DNA of 64,000 nt from the NCBI GenBank assembly GCA_030272155.1, contig CP126195.1, forward strand, positions 1,533,001 to 1,597,000, in the 5' to 3' direction. Positions 22,087-33,649 of the stretch are shown here, in pieces; position 1 is the first letter of the stretch; every line of letters starts with the position of its first letter. A model generated the notes under the pieces. It did no database searches and was not told the DNA's origin. It saw nothing but the letters and a program-made list of their open reading frames with translations. Position numbers and translations under genes: made by a program. This DNA comes from Tetradesmus obliquus (Eukaryota > Chlorophyta > Chlorophyceae > Sphaeropleales > Scenedesmaceae).

Positions 22087-25000
22087 ATGGCGTCAAACCG
22101 CAACTCGCCCCATGGCCGCTGGCCCCGTGGTGGTGCTTCAATCGATGACGAGCGGACAGCAGCTGCAGGAACTGCTCCTAGAGCAACCATTGGCAGCATC
22201 AATGGATGTGATGCGCCAGCAGGCTGTGAGTCACAGCCAGCAGGAGCCAAGAAGGAGCTGCCAATGCGGCATTCCTTTCCAGGCAAGTACTGGGTCGATT
22301 GCTGTGCACCTTGCAAATGCCTGCAGGGTCGTGTTCAAAATGGTGTGCAGATCCAGTGATGCAGCAGCACCAAGGGTGCCGTTGCGGGCGCAGCAGCTGC
22401 CCAGCAACTGCATGCAGTGTTGCAGTCGCAGCATTTGCAGTTGCAGGAGACAGACGGCTGGTGGTGCAGCAGCACTGCACTGCAGATCTGGTGCAGCATC
22501 CAAGCACAGCAGCTGCTGGCATATAAGATGTCAGGTCCAGCAGGTCACCTGGTGCCTCTGGCGCTCCAGGCCTTTTCTGCAAGCCTGCACACAGACACCA
22601 GGCTTTCAGCAGTTGCTCTACATGCAGCACAAGCGCGCAGCTCTGCAGCAATGCCAGCTCTGTACAGTTCGCTTCTATGTTATGGTCAGGTCCAGCTGTG
22701 CCAGCGACAGTGAGTAAGGTAGCGGTTCCAGCTACAGCGCATATGGCAACTCTGCTGCTCCTGCACCAGCACTATGTATCAGCAGCCGCTCCTGCTTCTC
22801 CTGCAACCACCCACCAGCGCCTTTCTGCTGCTGCTTTTGGTCTTGCAGGCACTCTGCTGCCAGGCATCCGCACACGGGCCACACGGTCAGGGCTGCAGCC
22901 GCGTATGTCAGAGGCCCCAGGCCCTGCATACCCCTGGCCGCAGTTCCAACAGGAGGCCGGTGGTGCACTGACAGGCCTGTGCGGGAAAATGGCCAAGCCG
23001 TTTGCTAGGTGAGCGGAAGCTTGCAGGAACGGCGAGTGCAGCAGCTTGCAGGAGCAGCAGATGCGGCAGGTTAATGGAACGGCAAGTGCAGCGGCTTGCA
23101 GGAGCAGCACCTGCAGCAGCTTGCCAGCACTGCAGATGTGGCACCTTGCCGGAGTGTCTGGTGCAGCAGCTTGCAGGCACATCAAGTGCACCAGCACACA
23201 GACGGCAGCAGCCAGTTGCTGGTGTTGCAGCTGCTTGTGTCTGAGTCCTTGCAGGAAGATGTGCCATGCCTCTTGTGAACAACAGCCAGTCAATTGCCTC
23301 GGTGCTGGCGTGTTGTGCTGTGCAGGGCGCGTGCGCGTGTGGCAGGGTTCACCTTTCTCGACTGGCTGCAGCTGTTCCTGCCCTGCGTGAAGTGGCTGCG
23401 CACTTACAAGGTCAAGGAGTACCTGCTGGTGAGCGCAGCAGACGCATCATCCAATGCATCTGCAGCTGATACATCATACACCGCCACAGTGCTGCTAGGG
23501 ATATAGACATGTCTGGCGTGGGGCTCAGCAACAGCTGCAGCAAGCTGCAGCAAGCGACAGGCTTGAGTTTCATTGAAAGCAGCGCAGGGTTGTGCCAAGG
23601 GTTGGCTAGATTAGCTTAACTGTTGCAGCAGGGCAGCAAGCAGCGCGCTAGACGGTACCAGGCTGCCCCAGCAGGACACGCTTCTGTGACTGTGTGGTCA
23701 AAGCAAGCTGCTGCTGCTGCTGTCGTGATGCAACTAAACTTTCCTTGTCATGGGCCACGGCGCTGCCTGTGCTGCAGTGGGACATCATTGCTGGCGTGTC
23801 GGTGGGCTTCATGGTGGTGCCGCAGGGCATGAGCTACGCCAATATCGCGGGCGTGCCCTCTGTGTATGGCCTGTACGGTGCGTGAACAACATTCGTGCAG
23901 TTGAATCTGCATGCCGTGTGTCTGCACCTCAGGTGTGCGGCATCTGCCCCAGCAACCTGCTGCATGCAGTGTCAAGCATGCGCAGCTTTCAGCAATATGA
24001 CTAAGTAACTTTGTAGCAACCTGACACTTGCTAGTATCACAAGGAAATCATATCTGTGCAGCTACCTGACACTCACCCAAGTACACAGCCCAACCCTTTG
24101 TTAGGCAAGGGTCTGATGGCATCAGTCAACTCACATGGGGAGCACTGCTGCTACTGCTGCTGCTGCTGCTGCTGCTGCGCAGGCGCCTTCATGCCAGTGC
24201 TGGTGTATGCGCTGTTTGGCAGCAGCAAGGAGCTGGCGGTGGGCCCAGTGGCGGTCACTTCGCTGCTGATCTCATCGTCGCTGAAGGAGCTGGTGCCTGG
24301 CGCTGAGGACATCACAAACCCCAACAACCCGCCGCCGGACATGGTGAGCATGCAGTGCACAGCTGATGTTCGCAGGGTGCTTGTCAAATGCAGATGGTGT
24401 GCCATCCTCCTGCTTGAAGTGCTGCATCTGCGCAGGAGATGACATGTGTCGGCGGGAGCTCTGTTGCGCCATGATAGAGCTGCACACCAAGCATCAACCC
24501 AGTGCTGCCATCTAGCTGCCTGTATCACTGCAATGTGTTGCGCTTAATATGGCTGCGCAACTGCTGCTTCCCTTCTTGTCTGCTGTGCCTGCAGGTGGGC
24601 GTGCAGCAGCAGTACAACCAGCACGCCATCCAGCTGTCGCTGCTGGTGGCGTGCATGTACACGGCTGTGGGCGTGTTCAACTTGGGCTTCCTCACAAACT
24701 TCCTGAGCCACTCGGTGAGGCCACAGCATGCATGGGGGTGGTGTAAAGCACCCTGCATTGTGTTTCCCTGTTTGTGCTGATGTTGCTGGCCAGCCACTCA
24801 GTGATGTGCCGTTTTTAGATCAGCAACGGCACCAGGCAGTGGGGCGCCCCAGCTTGACGCTGCTGCCAGTCTGCTGACAAGGTGCAGCCTTTGACGTAGA
24901 AGTGTTGTCACCTGAAACTTGGTATATCAGAAGCATTGCGCAAGTGATCCCAGGGCATATCGGGCATCACATGTTTACTGCTGCTGCTGCAGGTGATTGG

Positions 25001-28000
25001 GGGCTTCACGAGTGGCGCCGCCATCATCATCGGCATGTCACAGGTGTGCTGCGCTGCGCAGTGCTGCTCCACACACACCTCAGATACAGCAACATGGCGC
25101 TGCTGCTTGTTGTTGCAACACTTGCAACATATCATATGCATGTTGTGATGCACTCTGTTTCAAGGCGTTCAGTTATCCTTGTGCTGCCGCTGCAACATAT
25201 ACCACTGCTGCTGCTGCTGCCGCAGCTCAAGTACATCCTGGGCTATTCGGTGCCGCGTGCGGACAAGGTGCAGGAGCAGGTCCACGCCTACATCGCGGGA
25301 ATACAGGGCTTTGTGTGGCAGGAGTACATTATGGGCGTCACCATCCTCACGTGAGCGTGGCAGGCTGCTGGTCCTGGCAGTGCTGCGAATGTTTTGGATG
25401 TACTGTAGTTGTTTGCTGTAAGAGTACATAAGGCGTGACCATCTTACGTGAGCGTGTTAGGCTGCTGGTTCTGGCAGTGCTGGATGAAGTATGAATGTTC
25501 AGCTACATAAGAGCATCTTGGGCGTCACACGAGTCCTGCTTTTGATCTACCGCGCAGCATGCTGCTGACCATGAAGTACTACGGCAAGCGCCACCCAAAG
25601 CTCAAGTGGCTGCGCCCCCTGGGCCCCATCAGCGCCTGCGTGATCGCCATCATCGCGGCGGTAGCTGGGGACCTGGAGCATAAGGGGATCCGCATTGTGG
25701 GCAAGATCCCCAAGGGTGAGGCCCAAAGGATATATGAGGCAGGCTCAGGGGATGCATATCATACGGTAGGGTATGATGTAGGAGCACAGGCATGTGAGAT
25801 GGACCTGGAGCACAGGGGCATCCGCATCGTGGGCAAGATCCCTAAGGGTGAGGCTCAAGGGGTGTATAAGGGATCGTCAATGGATGTATGGGACAGACTT
25901 CAACGTAGGGTTTAAGCATAGAATGATGCTGCTGGACCTGGAGCACAGGGGATCCGCATCGTGGGCAAGATCTCCAAGGGTGAGTAGGGACACATGAGAC
26001 AGCAGCGTTGAGCAGGTCTCGGGCAACTGGTGGGTTTGTGGTGCTTGCTCAGCACAGCACATGCACCTGCATTGTGGTGCTTGCTCAGCACAGCACATGC
26101 ACCTGCATTGTGGGCAATGTCCCCAAGCGTGAGAGCTGCTGGGCCGTGTACAGGGCAGCATTGAGCAAGTCTTGGGAGGGGGCGGCGGGGGGCAGGTGTG
26201 AGGTACTTGCTCAGCACAGCAGCGGCATTTGCATCGTGTGCAAGGTCTCCATGATGTTTAGCACAGCGATGTCAGCCTTACCCCAACCCAACCTCCCTCA
26301 GCGCTGTGCCTCTCACACGTGCTGCAGGCCTGCCCAGCCCCACGGTCAACATGTGGATGCCCATGAGCGACTTCAGCCAGCTGGCCCCTCTTGCGCTGGT
26401 GGTGATGATGGTGGACCTGTCATGTGTTGTATGTGTGACGTAGTGCCTCTCTCATGCCCCGCAGGCCTGCCCAGCCCCACAGTGAGCATGTGGATGCCCA
26501 TGAGCGACTTCAGCCAGCTGGCCCCTCTTGCACTGGTGGTGATGCTGGTGGACCTGCTGGAGAGCACATCCATTGCACGGGCACTGGCTGCCAAGGGCAA
26601 GTACCAGCTGGCCGCCAACCAGGTGGGTTGGAATGAACCCTGGCATGTGTTTCGGCTTGTGCTGTTAATCTGTTGGAGATGTGGCTGGGAGTGGCAAGTG
26701 CCAGTTGGCCGCAATACAGCGTGCTGTGGCCGGTTGGCTTGGCAGTGTGCCCCTGGCCCTGGTGGTGATGCTGGTGGACCTGCTGCAGAGCACAAGCATT
26801 GCACGCGCGCTGGCAGCAAAGGGCAAGTACCAGCTGGCCGCCAACCAGGTGCGTGCTAGTGTGGTCCAGTATGCTGTTTTGCACCAATATGCTGCTGTGG
26901 AAGGTGCTGCTGGTGATGCTGGTGGGCCTGCTGCAGATGACAAGCACGAGCACTGGCTGCCAAGGGCAATTACCAGCTGGCCGCCAACCAGGTGCGTAGG
27001 TGCAAGGCACACAAGAAACCAGGCGTGTGTTTCAGCTGGTATCGATGCTGGTGGTATTGCAGATGTGGCTGGGAGCGGCAAGTGCCACCTGGCTATCAAC
27101 CAAGTGCGTGCCAGATTGTTCAAGTATGCTGCTTTGTATCAGCGTGCTGCTGCTGTTTGTGGCTGTGGATGGCACTGGTGGTGATGCTGGTGGACCTGCT
27201 GGAGAGCAAGCATTGCACGCGCTCTGGCTGCCAAGGGCAAGTACCAGCTGGCCGCCAACCAGGTGCGTTGACACAAGGCAAACAACGAAGTGCGCCGTGC
27301 GTTGTAGCTGGCAGCTGGTGGTGTGGGCTCTCACCCCACTTCTCGATGTGCTGATGTGCGCGCGTTCTGTGTCACTGTCCGCCGCACCAGCCCTGGCCTG
27401 GCCAACTTTGCCGGTGACTGCCGCTGCTCACGTGCCAATGTGCTTGCATCACACTTGTTGATGTGGTGACTTGCGTGTGTTCTGTGCCTTTGTGTGTTTT
27501 GCCTGGCCTGGCCTCACTGCAGGAGATGGTGGGGCTGGGGCCTGGCCACCTTACCAGTGACAGCAATGCACGTGCGGATGTGCTTTCACCCCACTTGTCA
27601 GTTTGCTGATGTGCATGTGTCGTGTGTCTCTGTCTGCCTCACCTGCCCTGGCCTGCCCGCAGGAGATCGTGGGTCTGGGCCTGGCCAACTTTGCGGGCAG
27701 CGCGTTCAACGCCTACAGCACCACAGGCTCCTTCAGCAGAAGCGCCGTCAACTACGACTCAGGTGCGCAGGGTAGCTGCATTTTCAGGGACAGCTTTATG
27801 TTTTCGAATTTGCTGGTGCCCAGCGGTGTCAGCTGTGTGGGCCCTTCTAGTGCAGCCACGTAGCATATGAAACAGCTTATGCATATAACTTTGGCGCCAC
27901 CATCAACATCCTTCAGTAGCAGCATCCACTTGCGCGCCGCTGCCATCAGATCCTGGCATGTGCGCGCGGGATGTGTGGCCTCTGCATCTGATCAGTTGCT

Positions 28001-28214
28001 GCTGCTGCTGTGGCCCCTGATGGCTTTTCGCAGGCTGCAAGACAGGCCTTTCTGGCATTGTTACTGCGTGCGTGGTGGGGCTGGTGCAGCTGGTGCTGAT
28101 CGCTTGCTGCTGCTGCTGCTGCTGCTGCCACTGGCCTGTCGCAGGCTGCAAGACGGGCCTGTCTGGCTTTGTGACTGCGTGCGTGGTGGGGCTGGTGCTG
28201 CTGGTGCTGATCGC

Positions 28215-28263
<49 letters not shown>

Positions 28264-31200
28264 TGTTGCTGCCTTCACCGACCTGTCGCAGGCTGCAAGA
28301 CGGGCCTGTCTGGCTTTGTGACTGCGTGCGTGGTGGGGCTGGTGCTGCTGGTGCTGACGCCCGTGTTTGAGAAGCTGCCGCTCAACGTGATGGGCGCGAT
28401 CGTGGTCAGCGGCGTCAGCGGGCTCTTCGAGTACGAGCAGGCGGTGCACCTCTTCAAGGTGGGTGCAATTGTGTACACATGGGCCTGTGTGTACACATGG
28501 GCCTGTGTGCCACTGCAAGGTTTGTGATGTGCACCTGATCCTGCTGTGGCAATGCAAGGCAGTTTGAGTAGGAGCAGGCGGTGCACCTCTTCAAGGTGAG
28601 GTGTTCGCTTCAGTTGAGTGTGCGCTTGCACCTGCTGTGCTGTTGCAAACGCCTGTGATGTGCACCTGATCGCACCTACGGCGATGCAAGGCAGTTTTGA
28701 GTACGAGCAGGCGGTGCACCTCTTCAAGGTGAGGTTTTCTGCTTCAGCTGGGTGTACGCATGGGCCGGTTGTGCCGTTGCAAGGCGTGTGACGTGCACCA
28801 TGTCACGGGCGTCAGCGGGCCCTTTGAGTACGAGCAGGCGGTGCACCTCTTCAAGGTGGGTGCATGTGTACACATGGGCCTGTGTGCCTCTGTAAGAATT
28901 CGTGATGTGCACCTGAGCCTGCTGTGGCTATGCAAGGCTCTTCGAGTACGAGCAGGCGGTGCACCTGTTCAAGGTGAGGTGTTCGCTTCAACCTCTTCAT
29001 GGGTGTGCGCGTGGGCCTGCTGTGCTGTTGCAAATGCCTGTGATGTGCACCTGATCGCACCTACGGCGATGCAAGGCAGTTTGAGTACGAGCAGGCGGTG
29101 CACCTCTTCAAGGTGAGCTAAGGACTTCAGTTGAGTGTGTGCATGGCCCTGCTGTGCAAGGCCAGTGGTGTGCACCTGACCGTGCTGCGGCACTACTTTC
29201 AATGTTGAGCCAAGTGCTGGTTGTTGAACATAGCAAAATTTGCTGTGTCCCACCTGCTTGAACCCTCAACCCCTGCAGATGCACGTCTTTGTCTCCTTCC
29301 ATCCTGCTTGTGCAGGTGCGCAAGCTGGACTGGCTGGTGTGGATGACGTCATTCTGCAGCACCATGTTCCTGGGCGTGGAGATTGGCCTGGCCATCAGCA
29401 TCGGGCTGGCGCTGCTGATCGTGGTGTACGAGAGCGCATTCCCACACACGGCGCTGCTGGGCCGCGTGGGCAACACAACCATCTACCGCAACGTGAAGCA
29501 GTTCCCTAACAGCCAGGTGGGTTTGCAGCATGGTGTGCTTCTGGGATGATCTAATACACTGCGTGTTTGGACCGACTAGCCACAACAGTCTGCCCCAATG
29601 TGCAGCATTTCTGGGCCGCGTGGGCAACACCACCATCTACCGCAATGTGAAGCAGTGCCCCAACAGCCAAGAGCGTGTGAGTTAATGGAGGGCAGCTGTG
29701 GCACGCAGGCTCTGCATATGCCAGGCTGGGGCGATTTTCACCCGTGTATGGCTAGTGTGCAGGTTGCTGCTGCTGCTGCTGCATCAGCGGGTTGTGGTTG
29801 TTATATTTGCCGACTACAACATGTTGGTGTACACCACTTCTCCTTCACTGCACTTGCTGCTTTTGTTGCTGCGGTTGCTCTCCAGGTGCTGCCGGGCATT
29901 GCGGCATGCCGCGTGGACGCCCCGATGTACTTTGCCAACGTGCAGTACATCCACGACAGGCTGCGCAAGTACGTGGCGAGGGCTGGGCAGTACAGCGAGG
30001 CGGGCGGCATGCCGCTGCAGTACCTGCTGCTGGACATGAGCCCAGTGACGCACATAGACAGCACAGGTGCGTGCTTGGGTGCAGTTGAGCGGCTGAGTGT
30101 CGTGAGGGTAACATGTTTGTGTGTTGGAAAGCTTACTGCAGTACCTGCTGCTTGACATGAGTCCAGTCACACACATTGACAGCACAGGTGGGTTTGTGAT
30201 TAGAGCTGAGGGTGTGGCTATTCCCGGCTCACGCTAGGGGCAATCCAGGGTGCGTGGCACAAGAAGGACGTGCTGCAGTACACCAGGGCCTGTTTGTGAT
30301 GGTATCGGCAGTTGCAGGAGGACGTGCCGCAGTGCACCAGGGCTGTTGAAAGTTCTGCCTCTGCTGCTTTAAGCACGTGATGGAGGCGCTGCGCGGCACC
30401 CTGCAGCATATGTACTAGCACACTGTGTTTGAACAGCAATGCCTGCTCTGCGCTTTGCCAAGTCGAGCCTTTGCTTTGTGGACGTGCGGGCTTGGCATGC
30501 GGCCTGCATCAGAATCAGCATTGCCTCACCATGACAGCGCCTAAACAGCGTTCTGTCTGCATGCTGTTGTGTGTGCTGCAGGCGCGCACCTGCTGGAGTC
30601 GCTGCATGAGGAGATGGGCCACCAGGGCGTGCAGCTGGGGCTGTGCAACCCAGGTGGGTTGCAAGCGCCTGTGCTCTGCCACTGGGTTGGCATCACAGTA
30701 GCACTGGCAGAGCAGCACACGGGCCTCATGTGCTGTGACATACATCATAGGCACGTCCCTTGTCCCTTTGTCTGTGTGCATACTCATCACTGATGTTGTG
30801 GCAGCTTCACTGTGGGGCTTCACTGGAACCCAGCAATGCTACAGCCCCAACGACGTGTGTTCAGCTACCTATCTGTCCTGACTTCCGTGCTGCAGGCGCT
30901 GCCGTGGTGGAGCTGCTGGAGCGCACCGGCTTCCTCGAGGTGCCCGGCCAACATAGGGCCTGCAATGCTCCCGCCATAATCACCCATCCTGCACTGGCAT
31001 GTATCTATCTGTTTGATGCGCAGGTGCTGCCGTGGTCGAGCTGCTGGAGCGCACCGGCTTCCCCGAGGCACTCAATGGTTAATGCTGCCTCTCACCGTCA
31101 CTTCTGTACCGTCATGTATGTATTGCAGGTGCTGCTGTGGTTGAGCTGCTGGAGCGCACCGGCTTCCCCGAGGTGCTGGGCCGCGAGTGGATCTTTGTGC

Positions 31201-31862
31201 GCATGCACGACGCAGTGGTGCGCTGCCTGGCCACCATGGTGGCATGCGGGCACCCCATCAAGCCCACCGCAGCCATAGACAGCGCCGCAGTGTCGCCCAG
31301 GGCTGCGCAGGTGCGTCGTTCAGCTCTGTACACTGTGTGTAAGGTTGTTTCGCTTGCGCATCCGCACATCCCCATCCTTGCTTGTCTTGTGGTTGCCGCA
31401 ATCTTCTGTGTTGCCATCTCTGCCTGCCTGGCTGCAATCGCCTTGCTTGCACGGCGCTGCTGAACTCCCCGCTTGCTAGCTTGCAAGCTTCGTCATCACG
31501 TGTGCCTGCTCAGCAAAAGTATAAAACCTCTTACTGTTGGTTTGCGCGCTGTTGCAGGCGCTGCTGGACTCTCCGCTGGCTCGCCAGAGCACGCGCGGCA
31601 CGCCGGCAGACACCGACGCCACGCTGCTGTGCAGCTTCGACGTGCCGGGCGCGCTGCAGCACAGCAGCAGCCACGCGGGCGAGGCGCTGCTGGGAGCAGG
31701 CGGCAGCCCCCGCTGCGGCAACAGTTATAACACAGGTGGCAGTGTGGTGGTGCCCATTGATGCACAGCTGGCGGCTGCGCTGGTGCCGACGCTGTCGAGA
31801 GGGTACAGCGGCAATGTGTGGCTGCCTGCTGCTGGCAGTGTGAGGTTTGCGGAGCCTGGGGA

Positions 31863-31897
<35 letters not shown>

Positions 31898-32307
31898 TGC
31901 TGCCGGCAGGATGCAGCAGCAGCATGGGTGTGCTACCAGAGCTGAGAGTGCCGTCAGGGAAGCTGGATCGCCACTCGCCGTTTGCGGCGGCATACGGCGG
32001 GCTGAATGCTGTATTGGCGCCAACAGTGGGTGTGGCTGCTGCAGACGAGCAGCAGCAGCAACAGCAGGTGCCGCGTCCGAGCAGGTTGAGCGGGGCTGGC
32101 GGCAGCAGCGCTGGCAGCTTGAGCAGCCGGCCCCGGGGCAGCAGCGGCGGCGGCAGCGCTCGCGCCGGTAGAGGGGACGGGCCATACTCTGAAGCATTAC
32201 TGAGCAGCCCGGCGCATACGCCCACAGCAGCGGATGCGGCACTAGTAGATGCAGCGGATGCGCCTCCCAGCAGCGGGAGTGCAGCAGGCTGGAACATACC
32301 GCGGTAG
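22087..32307 (+). CDS. SulP/SLC26 sulfate transporter with STAS domain
   Basis: Seventeen exons join in phase to 975 residues: 22087-22225, 22849-23008, 23326-23428, 23778-23877, 24183-24343, 24595-24714, 24993-25043, 25226-25350, 25558-25715, 26465-26622, 27663-27762, 28292-28458, 29316-29516, 29886-30066, 30582-30653, 31129-31310, 31558-32307. Family landmarks: [10 protein letters not shown], the SulP signature [94 protein letters not shown], and a STAS domain from about residue 582 ([40 protein letters not shown]). The Asp-Ser-Thr loop is present. The tail of about 250 residues is Ser/Gly/Ala-rich and unlike the family norm. Eukaryotic members carry sulfate or related anions across the plasma or plastid membrane; the location here is not readable. 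Six or more exon edges are duplicated in adjacent introns. Confidence 0.92.
25670..25979 (+). repeat. Three copies of exon 9 tail with donor, exact 132-bp period
   Basis: The exon end coding [16 protein letters not shown] ends at donors 25715, 25847 and 25979. Copies 2 and 3 keep the GGTGAG donor. Copy 3 has lost one base, breaking the frame. Smaller scraps (attgtgggcaatgtccccaa and similar) continue to about 26250. Confidence 0.9.
26328..27262 (+). repeat. Five copies of parts of exon 10
   Basis: The functional exon is 26465-26622. A head copy with acceptor begins at 26328. Tail copies with the AACCAG-GTGCGT type donor end at 26848, 26991 and 27262. They encode versions of [20 protein letters not shown] and GKYQLAANQ. 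The 26848 copy is intact; the others have internal deletions. Confidence 0.88.
28034..28330 (+). repeat. Three copies of exon 12 head with acceptor, plus CTG runs
   Basis: Acceptors TCGCAG open at 28034, 28145 and 28292. Each encodes [17 protein letters not shown] or a near variant. In the first two copies the exon text runs into CTG triplets (seven, and fourteen at 28218-28259), which in turn lead to the next acceptor. Only the third continues into [18 protein letters not shown]. Confidence 0.9.
28428..29112 (+). repeat. Six copies of exon 12 tail with donor
   Basis: The exon end coding [11 protein letters not shown] has donors at 28458 (functional), 28595, 28728, 28855, 28973 and 29112, with periods of 118-139 bp. 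All keep AAG-GTGAG or GTGGG. Copy 2 has a TAG in place of the Tyr codon. Intervening intron-like sequence (gtgatgtgcacctgatc) is also repeated. Confidence 0.92.
29604..29676 (+). repeat. Copy of exon 13 tail
   Basis: The exon end coding [15 protein letters not shown] and PNSQ recurs once; its donor is altered to agagcgtgtgag. Confidence 0.85.
30133..30187 (+). repeat. Copy of exon 14 tail with donor
   Basis: The STAS segment [16 protein letters not shown] and its donor recur once, 121 bp after the true donor at 30066, with synonymous-type changes. Confidence 0.88.
30896..31185 (+). repeat. Three copies of exon 16 head with acceptor
   Basis: Acceptors open at 30896, 31024 and 31129. Each encodes [12 protein letters not shown] and either LE or PE. 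Only the third continues into [19 protein letters not shown]. Confidence 0.9.
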
Positions 32308-32690
32308 CAGCGGCACTGCCTTCCTTCCATGACTATTGGGTGATCAGCCAGAAGCAGCAATGCAAGTGGCTTGAAAGCAATGGGTTGTTGTTTCGACTGC
32401 ATTTATATCATCCTCGGGCTTCATTTGCGTTTTCGGACCTCACCAGCGTATCCGTGTGCGCTGCTGGATGATGTGATCTGGTTGTAAATCAGTGCATAAA
32501 ACTCGGGGCTGCACGTGGCGCATACCACAACCATTGTTGGCTGTGACACAGCTCGGTGCTGCGGCTGCTGCTTCTGATGGAGGTGACGTGGATGATGTAC
32601 CGTTTGCTGGACTGATATGGCTTGATGGGTAACATGATGATGCTGGACTGATTGACTTCACTGCAGTGACACGGCTGTGTCATGCATATC
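32308..32690. other. 3' flank of the sulfate transporter
   Basis: It contains a TGTAA polyadenylation motif at 32483-32487 and no supported coding frame. Confidence 0.5.
32483..32487 (+). promoter_or_regulatory. TGTAA polyadenylation signal, sulfate transporter
   Basis: TGTAA lies about 175 nt after the stop codon at 32307, in the algal consensus form. Confidence 0.5.
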
Positions 32691-33640
32691 AATGCATTTC
32701 AATGCAGCGCGCTGCATAGTCGCGCGACTATGAACGGGGCATGTCTGAGCTGTAATCGGCAAAAGGTACAGCGGGTCATTCCTGGGACTCCGCAGTGCAA
32801 ACTTGTGCCTATGTGCATGCCCACTCACAGCAGCTGGGAGATGCCGTGCAAAGGCTGCAAAACTTCCAGTCTCTGGATCTGAAAACCATAGCGCGTGCTT
32901 TTGATGGCGTCTTGTATCAGCAGTGGCAGGGATGCCCTGTCAACCCGCGTGATGCTGCTAGTGGTCATGGTGTCTACAGTACTTATGAGCGGTGGTTTGC
33001 GGCATGCTCTTCTGCTGACATGCTGTCTGTGAGCCCAGCTTTATGGTGCCCAGATTATGTCTCTCAAACTGCTGGGATCAACAGAGAGCATCTGGGGTCC
33101 TTGACCCGTTTCCGTTTGGGTGCTCATGATTTACGTGTCTGCAGTGGCAGGTGGCAGCGACCACCTGTGCCGCGAAGTGACAGGGTGTGCCTACGCCCTG
33201 GCTGCCAGTCTGAGGTTGTTGAGGATGAGTTTCATATGGTCTTTGAGTGCCCTTTCTATGCACCAGTCCGCGAGCGATTTGCTATGTTGTTCGAACCCTT
33301 CGGGGACTCGTCACAAACATGGGCTACTATTGCTGGTTGCCACCCAGCAGGCGATGACATGATCAATTTATGAAGCAGGCACCTGCTATGGTGGCCGCTT
33401 TTGTGCACTGCTGCTATCTGATGCGGTGTCACCCGGACACTGATCCTGAGGTCTTTCTGTCCTCTCAGGCTATTGCTCAAGCTATTGATGATGCTGATGA
33501 GTTTTTTTCTGCGTTTTCGTCTGACGGTTTGGACGATGATGAGTTGTTCTTCGATGTTTCCTCCCCCTTTGAGCCTCTCGTTGGCTCCTGACTGGGGTTC
33601 CCACTCCTCGTTGAGTGGAGCATGTAATGTAATGTAATGT
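32690..33640 (+). mobile_element. LINE-type retrotransposon 3' fragment, dead
   Basis: The open frame 32795-33373 resembles the C-terminus of a non-LTR retrotransposon polyprotein. It has an LxRFRLGAHDLRV-type segment followed by PRSDRVCLRPGC and EDEFHMVFECPFY, a Cys-Cys-His-Cys zinc-binding arrangement found after the reverse transcriptase. The frame breaks at about 33373, and a second frame (33370-33591) continues the protein, consistent with a one-base deletion. The fragment ends near 33623-33640 in tandem TGTAA units, the kind of simple 3' tail seen in several LINE clades. No reverse-transcriptase core is present, so it is 5' truncated. The start boundary is approximate and I found no target-site duplication. 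Confidence 0.65.
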
Positions 33641-33649
33641 ATGCCTATG

